From: Ophioceras dolichostomum
Lineage: Eukaryota; Ascomycota; Sordariomycetes; Magnaporthales; Ophioceraceae
Length of the DNA stretch: 64,000 bases
NCBI GenBank assembly: GCA_003049485.1
Contig: PYST01000004.1
Span: 1-64,000 of the forward strand
Direction of reading: 5' to 3'
Part shown: positions 57,301 to 64,000 of the stretch, piece by piece
Position numbering within the stretch: the stretch's first letter is position 1
Layout of the letters: each line of letters starts with the position of its first letter
Program-made: the position numbers and the translations under genes
Notes under the pieces: generated by a model
What the model saw: only the letters and a program-made list of their open reading frames with translations
Told to the model about the DNA's origin: nothing
Databases searched by the model: none

Positions 57301-60300
57301 GCTGCTTGCTTGACAGGCCCTGAACCTCCCCCGGCTTGCCTGATATCAGAACCAAAGCCCTGATGACATGATAGGGCAGTCGGGAAGGCAGACAGGCAGA
57401 AGTCTCGTCAGAGTGGACGTGCTGTATGCACGACTAAGCTCCCACTTATATTACTATGCGTCCTGTCCGTCTACTGGTCTTCAGTTAGGGCAGTGATTGC
57501 AGGCTTGAGTCGTGCTGCAGATTTGTTCGTGTCCCGTCCTGTTTCCAGGAGAAGGACGACCTTAGCGTTGTGGCAGTCGAGACAGCATCGATCAGCTGAT
57601 GATCTCGCTCTTCGTCTTCCACTTCAGGCATCACTCCTCCGCGTGTGGTGTCCTTTTCCAAGAAAGTGACCATAAAATAGAAGAAACATCGAGCATGGGA
57701 CCAGTGTCGGTGGCCCCGAAAAACCACCCGTCCGCGTTTCAAAACAATCGTCTACGCCTCCGATCCGATCCCTCGCTCACCCCAAGATCCCAGGATCCAT
57801 ATTTCCCCTGACCACCACGGCGCGGAGGGAGGACGAGGAGAGGACAACAAACGAGACTGCAGACGACAGGCGACAGGAACAGGAGCTCTCCCTTCCAAGC
57901 CCTGGTGCTGATGCTGGCTGGGCCGCTGACTGACACGTCAACTCAACCGTCATTGCAGTTGCGCGGCCAGCGCACCCAGCAGCAGCGAATCTCCGAATTG
58001 GCAAGGAACATTCTCCGTTTCCTTCTGTGCCGTTATATGGGGCAGATTTGATGCAAGGTACGCAAGGTACGCAAGGTACGGAGGTGGTTCCCCTGCGAGA
58101 TGATGGCACTTCGATCAAGGTACCTGGGAAAACAAAGAACACGAGGGCCAAGAGCAGCATGAAGCGCGAAAGTATGCTATACATACCAACATTCATTGAA
58201 CGTGCTGTAAGGTACTCACCGCCTCTGTACCCGTCAGCTGTCGCATCGCCCACGAATAGAACGTATATCGTCTGTCTGGTCGTCGGGTCCGCCATCCACT
58301 TTTACGGAATCTGCCAACAGGTGCCAACAGGGCGCTCGCATGCGAGAATCCCGGGATCAGCATCGTCCAGCCGGTAGTCCCCAGCGAGAGACCGGACGAC
58401 CCGAACTATCTCCTTTGCCTCGCTCACTGTCTGGCTACCTAGTTAGTCCGGCGCCCCAGCCTGGTGATGTGTGTGATATGAGCAACTTTGTGCGGCCCCC
58501 TGCTGCCCTGGCCGAACCTCCTGAAGTAGGTTGGTAGGCAGACCTACCTACGACCTCTCCGACATATCATGTTCTAAATAGTATGGCTACCGCATAGTAG
58601 CACCGGCACGACTGCCAGGTCTACTCTCAGCAACTCGTATCTGGTCCTTGCATGCTCCTAATACGACGGCAACTTGTAGCCTGTGAGAGATCCTCTCCAC
58701 TCCCAGTTCCGGCAGCAATCGACGCTCGTTTGGTCACATATCACGCATCTGTGCCGGCCGCGAACGGCAGCTAGCACATTCACGAACACCTCCCAATAAT
58801 ACCGGCACTTGCGACCGGAATAATGTGGACAGGCTCGACAGGCTCGGGCCTGCTTGCAACCATCACAGCCGAGAGATCATCATGTCCGTGTTTGCTTCGT
58901 TCTAGAGGCTTGCTTCCTTGGTGCCGAGGATCGACAGGCCCAGCACTGAGGACGTGCGAGGCCGATCAAACCAGAAGGCTCGGAAACAGCCGTCGATGCT
59001 GCACCAAAAAAGAACATCATCCATGATGAAGCGAGGCACAATGCAAAATGCCGTCCTGCGCGTCTCAACCCTGTTCCCCCCTCCCCAAAAAGACGCATCA
59101 AGCGTATTGAGGTCCTGTGTAGTGTACAATACGATGGCCAAATGTCGCTGGCCGCCGCCTCAACGTCGTAGTAAACCCACCTGATTTGATAGCACCCAGT
59201 GAAATGGCAAATGAACCATAGAATGCAACCGTAGCGGTAGACTGTATGTAAGCTTCAAGGAAATTCCCGTCTGACGGCTCCGACCTGCAGCAACCCGAAA
59301 CTCTGTCACGAAAATGGCGGCGACCGGCAGGAGCAGCAACATCTGGGCTCAAGCATTGAAAAGCATGCAAGATCTAGACCAACTTGGAAGCTGGAACATG
59401 ATGACCCAGGGGTAGGTAGGGCAGGCAGCACAGCAGAGGACAAAAAGGCAGGACAAATCTGGGGGCCAATATGCGACATAACCCCGAGCGAGCGACAGAG
59501 AAAGACATTTATTTAAAGCTGTTCAACGCATCGCATATCTCGCATCGAGACCTGGTTGTCCTGTTGGTTGTTGGCAAAAACAAAAACGAAAAAGAAAAAA
59601 AAGAGGGTGGTCAGCCCGCAGAAAAGCAAAGGCTGCTTGTTGCACCACCTAGGCTACTACGTATACTGTGGTACACTACGCCTTCGTTTTTCTTTTCTCT
59701 TGCCCCTTTCAGCCTGCATATCGGGGCTGGCTGGAAAGCCTTGCCTCTATGCCATTGTGCATTTCCTTTTTTTTTTTATCAGTTGGTTGTTGTTGTTGTT
59801 GTTGAACGGAAAACAGGGAAACAGGGGAATCTCGCTTCATCTCTGCATAGGGGGGTTGGCGGGCTGAGCTAGGAACAAAAAATAAGGGGCATGCAATCTG
59901 TAGGTACCTACTTCCCGGCGCGAGGCAAGAGAGGCATACTGCTTTGGAGTCTGTTGTCGAACGCCTTCTGCGTCTGGGCGTGCACGATGGGCATGGCCAG
60001 CCTTCTGTCTGTCTCTCTGTCTGTCTGCACGCGTATCCGATATCAAATCTGCTCGAAGGGAGCCCTCTCGGTGTTAATACTCTTTCCAAGAGGAAGGTAG
60101 ACGTTAACTAGCCCCTTCGTTGACCAGGTCTAGTTGCCATCGCCCTCTCTCCTCTCTGGCTCGCGTCACACAGCGTCCATCGCCCCTCAACTTCGTCGTA
60201 GCGTAGCATCCGCGCCGCTTTCGTTATCAAGAAAGTTGACAACGGGTTCGCACGTGATGACATGCATACTGCGTTTGTTTCTCCCTCTCAGCCTCACCGG

Positions 60301-63300
60301 GGACGAAGGGGATAGGGAGGCGGTAGACTTGCCATTTGAAGGCAGCAGGAACTTCATCAAGTCTCCACGATAGCCCCCCTCTTTGATATCTTGGACGGTC
60401 ACTGTGATACTTCTCAGTATCCCACCTGCTCAGCTTGGTGAGAATCAACGGTAAGAGCCAGTCGGAGACTCTGGAACGCGTGCTATTTCCTACATTCGCA
60501 GCCGGGAGCAAAGTGGTCCCTTAGAGGGCGGGTAGCTGGCTGTGCTTGTTTAGAGTCTCACCTACGAGGCCATATTCATGATCTTTCGCGCAGTACATGT
60601 TGAGACGCCATCCTCACCGGCGACTTCGTAGTTTAAAGTAAGACGAATCTTCCTTCTACCCACTCTATACTATTATACAACAGTCTTTTCCTGTCTGTGT
60701 CAGTGGCGGTGTGGTCGTGGTCCGTCAATAATGTAGGGAATAACTCGTTGCCCAAAGATAGCCATTAGAACCATATTCGAGGTTCAGACTAAGTCACAAA
60801 GCCCTCGGCATATCCTGCTTCTCTCCTGTGAGGGGAATCCCACACGTTCAGGATCATAGGAGCAGACTCGAATCGCCAGCAGCCACATCTAGACATCTGA
60901 TGAGGGATCGGGCATCCCTTTTTTCACACAGGGAGATCATCAGCAAGGGCAAGGAGTATGGGAAGGATGAGAATGGAACACAAGAGGGAGGGAGAGAGCT
61001 GTGACTAGCAGGTCCCCTAGAGTTGGTCGATGCATCTTCATGCGATAGGGTTTGAGTGCTTGGTAACTAACTCCCTTCGACCCAGCTGCTCAGTCGATGT
61101 CCACCATGCCAAGCCTATCGAGCCGGTCAAAATGCGGGAGCGAAGCCGCGATGGTCATCGCGGCCATCAGATTGGGTTTCTGTTGACATGCTTCCGGTTG
61201 TCTATCTACCCTACATACCAAAGTAGTCTATATCTTCGGGGTCTGTCATAGACTATAGAACTTCTAGATTAGCATAGAGATTGACCTCAACGCAGAGTGC
61301 TTGCTATATAGCTAACCTATAAGAGACGTCGCCCACGGAGCTCGCTGTAGTCACGTCCAGAGCATCACCGACCCTAGGCTTGAGATATCTCCTAGCTTTG
61401 AGAGTGGCCTGGCCAACGGGCAGGCACCCAATTGGAGTCGGCTGACAATGTGCTGCTAAGCCGGAGCACCAAGGAAACGAGCCAGTCACTTGCAAACCAC
61501 CCGCTCTTCTTCGCTCTCCCCCAGAGGTGACAGGCAGCTAACTTGCGTCAACGTCGAACGGAAGTGAAGCAGCCGTCAAGTTCGTTCGGCAGCGGACAAA
61601 GGAGTCGTGTGGCCAGACCCTGTCACTCACCATGCGCCGCTGAGAATGCACGCCGAATACCCCTTTCTTTCTTCATTCACCCCCTGAGCAGTGTTGAATA
61701 TCGTAAGGGGTGGACAGCGCACTGCCGGAAAGCTCAGATGACCAGAAATGGGACGGACCGGGTATCGGTGCAAAAGGGGGAAGGGACTGTCTTTCGAAAG
61801 CCAGGCGGTCCTAGCCACCAGCCCACTCCGTCCCAATGATTCACTGTACGTCCTCTGTTATCCACGGCGCATCCTAGGCCTCCGGCCTCGTCCCGTTCTG
61901 TGCCGGGCCTAGACGACTACCAGGTGACAAGGCAGTGCAAGATTCGCCTTCTCACCTCTGTGTATCCCCGCAATCCCCTCCAGACGAGAGTAGGGGAGGG
62001 AGGCTAGCTGGTTCCCGGCCACTACCGGCTGTGCGACGTGATTCGGAAGATATGTCCCGGGCGGCCATGTCACGCGTTCATTCTTGCCTGCGGCCTGGTT
62101 ACGCCTGGGCTCCTGGCCAACTGAGACGTTCCATACACCCGTTCCGAGTAGATTGCCCTTCGTGATCTCCATCTGATGAACCCTACTGGGCATGGCGGAC
62201 ATTGTTTATCCACGGTTTGCCTCCTATCATCCCCCGTCGCCCCCCTGGTCCCCGGTTGCGCATAGCGAACGATGACTCTTCTATTCAATACAGACGGCAA
62301 TGCAAAACACGGGACCGGGTCGGACTGCCCCTCGCGTCGTCGACTTGGCCAAACGCCACCTGGTCACTTCAGGGTTGTGGGACGTGGGTTGACAGCTGTT
62401 CACTGTGCGCGGTTACCCCAGAGATCCGATAGAAATGCTAGAAAGCGAATCTTGTGGCACCCTCCAAAGCTCCCTGTATGCCGATCTAGAATAGAGGGAA
62501 GTGGCCTCGTGGCTCGCTTGGCTCACGAAGGTGGTCTTGTCACTGCAACGACAGCCTTGGATCTAGGCCAGTGGCTGGTCCGCTGTTTGGAGGTCCCTAC
62601 CCAGTACATCGCATCGCAATACGAGGCAGTTGGCGAGGGAGGCTGCCTCATTCTGACGGGTGCCCCCCGGCCCCAGAGGCATGTCTCAGACTGAGCGAAA
62701 GCTAGCAACTCGTGCGACTCGAGCAGCCAGTCGTGCCAGAGAGCCATTCTAGTCCCCCAGTAGCAGTGGCAAAGACACACAATGGACGGGCAGCATCATC
62801 TGCGGTTCTCTCAGTTTCTACTCAGGTCCCAGAATACACCGCAGGGTGCTACAACGGGAGATCGCTGTGCTGTCGGGCCTGACTACTCGCACAGGGTGCA
62901 ACTCAATCTGGGTAAGTTATATATCGGGTGAAAGGTATGCGAGGGACAGCTGGCGCCGGGGGCATTACCATGCGTGACACCCGCGAGAACATTTATTTGC
63001 CACAGCATATGAGCAGACGACAAGCAATGGGAATTAACTGGCAGGAAAACCCATTGACCCGAGGACGGCCTACAACTGTCAGCGTGTGAGGCCACGCCTT
63101 GACATAAGATCATCTCACAACACATCTCGGCGTGGCACTCAGCACTCGGCACTCAACAGACGGGAATTCACGCCGCTTCGAGAGAGAAAGCGTTCAATCT
63201 GCTTCAAGTAAGCAGCGCGGAAGAGGACGATCGGCTTCAAAGCGAGCGAAAGCCGATGCCTCGTGTACTTTTGTTTTCTATTTTCTGATGTTCTTTTTCT

Positions 63301-63447
63301 TTCTTCTCTCCTTTCACTTTCCGAATCCTATGCGTACCGAGAATGGTAGGCATGTAGTAACTGTGACCCTGCCCGAAAAGCGTCCCCAAAGCAACAGAAA
63401 TTCCGCGGAGATATGACCACGGCGTAACCACTCTAGGCGGTGTCCGC
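54346..63447. other. 9.1-kb gene-poor region
   Basis: No reading frame here resembles a known protein family, and no series of frames with matching splice sites could be assembled. The longest frames (172 aa at 57777-58295 minus, 140 aa at 62272-62694 plus, 133 aa at 59471-59872 plus) have no domain or family hint. Base composition is not strikingly AT-rich, so it does not look like a RIP-mutated transposon relic. No transposase, reverse transcriptase, terminal repeats or tRNA were recognised. The left end must contain the RhoGAP gene promoter. Short repeats occur (GGCTGG near 54903, 56340 and 56950; GCAAGGTAC at 58053-58081). Confidence 0.55.
58053..58081. repeat. 9-bp GCAAGGTAC tandem triplicate
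   Basis: Three head-to-tail copies in the gene-poor region. Not associated with a recognised gene. Confidence 0.85.
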
Positions 63448-64000
63448 CTACTGAGCGTTCACGGCCTCCTTCAGATGCACCTCGCTGCAGTTGAGAGAGA
63501 GATGGGATGTCAGTGTCTGATAATAATGTGTGGGATTAGAAACGGGAAGATCGGAGGTTAGAGCCAGGCTTACAAGAGAAGATCAGCGTTGGGCGGGATG
63601 GCGCCATGGAAGCCACTATGATGCAGGAAATCAGTCAGTTGTCTGCACAAATGCCCGCAAGTTCGGCATAGAAAAGCGTGAGAGAGGAGTCAAATAAAAG
63701 CTTTGACAACACGTAGAGAAATGTGCGTGAGGAAAGGTAGGCACGCGCCCGAGTTCGGCGTAGAGGGCAGGCTGTATAGGATGTGCAAAGCAATTGAACA
63801 GTCATACCGGGCGCCATAGCCAAAGTCGCTGTGGGGAGCTCTGTTAGTTCATGTCCTCCATTGAAACTAAGACATATTTCCCGAGGAAGGGATCAATATC
63901 GTGGTTGGGAAGCTGGAGAAGACGAACCTGGTAATGTCCAGCAGGGCCCGCTCGCCGACCTTCATCTTGGTGACGCCCTCATCCCAGCCTTGACGAGCAA
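63448..64000 (-). CDS. FKBP-type peptidyl-prolyl isomerase, 3' part only
   Basis: C-terminal half of a small FKBP12-like prolyl isomerase; the gene continues past the right edge. Deduced exons in this window are 63928-64000 (partial), 63808-63828 (21 nt), 63574-63615 (42 nt) and 63448-63484 (37 nt), all GT/AG. They encode RQGWDEGVTKMKVGERALLD, ITSDFGYGARGFHGAIPPNA and DLLFEVHLKEAVNAQ. The GWDEG segment contains the active-site Trp. YGARGFHG..IPPNA and L.FEV..L are the standard FKBP end. No transmembrane segment or ER signal follows, so a cytosolic form is likely. Three very small exons in a row is an unusually fragmented structure compared with the other genes here. Confidence 0.88.

Noticed and set aside
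57777..58295. 172-codon minus-strand frame with a hydrophobic stretch
   Set aside because: The composition is Cys/Ser/Val-rich without family features, and part of it is created by the GCAAGGTAC repeat. Not enough to call a gene.
54346..63447. Possible transposon relic or tRNA genes in the gene desert
   Set aside because: No transposase or reverse-transcriptase motif, terminal repeat or tRNA B-box with a matching cloverleaf could be recognised by reading.

Overview
The window is nuclear DNA of a filamentous ascomycete, most likely a Sordariomycete. Genes are split by short introns (mostly 65-200 bp, GT...AG, often with a CTAAC branch point). Proteins carry long low-complexity Q, N, S, P and A tracts. 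The gene set includes a Cya5/Pet309-type PPR protein and a CE16 esterase. (TAGG)n and TACCTAGGTA-like motifs are scattered between genes. The species cannot be named from this sequence. The assembly has one 107-base N gap (34314-34420), preceded by a run of 20 G.

Layout, left to right. Minus strand: reticulon Rtn1 (1104-2710), a Gyp5-like TBC Rab-GAP (4964-9445), an SS18/SSXT-like putative SWI/SNF subunit (12120-14123), and a secreted CE16 acetylesterase (16424-17799). Plus strand: histidinol-phosphate aminotransferase his5 (19101-20526) and an L-2-hydroxyglutarate dehydrogenase-like flavoprotein (21278-22703). Minus: a DUF2415 WD40-like protein (23562 to about 26152, 5' end unresolved). Plus: mitochondrial Hsp70 ssc1 (27770-30050). 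Minus: a membrane-anchored multicopper oxidase with apparent lesions (30791-33889) and SRP68 (34544-36816). Plus: the PPR protein cya5 (37665-41798). Minus: an Atos/DUF4210 protein (42906-46418). Plus: rRNA-processing factor fyv7 (47859-48746). Minus: a LIM-LIM-RhoGAP protein of Rga1 type (50092-54345). A 9.1-kb stretch without a recognisable gene follows, then the 3' end of an FKBP prolyl isomerase (63448-64000).

This is mostly core housekeeping: ER shape (Rtn1), secretion (SRP68, TBC GAP, RhoGAP), mitochondrial function (Ssc1, Cya5, L2HGDH), ribosome assembly (Fyv7), amino-acid synthesis (his5) and transcription (SSXT). No operon-like or biosynthetic cluster logic is visible. Exon joins were deduced by reading splice sites and checking that summed exon lengths are multiples of three. 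They held for every complete gene except the multicopper oxidase, and the DUF2415 5' end could not be solved.

The most interesting locus is the multicopper oxidase. Its HLHGH copper motif can be rebuilt only through a 2-nt microexon flanked by two introns that each contain CTAAC. The same gene shows a one-base frameshift in a C5 run and an intron end lacking AG. It also has a Met at the type-1 axial position and a His-rich insert. A consensus Cpc1/Gcn4 site with a TATA box sits in front of his5. I found no convincing wholly new multi-gene system here.
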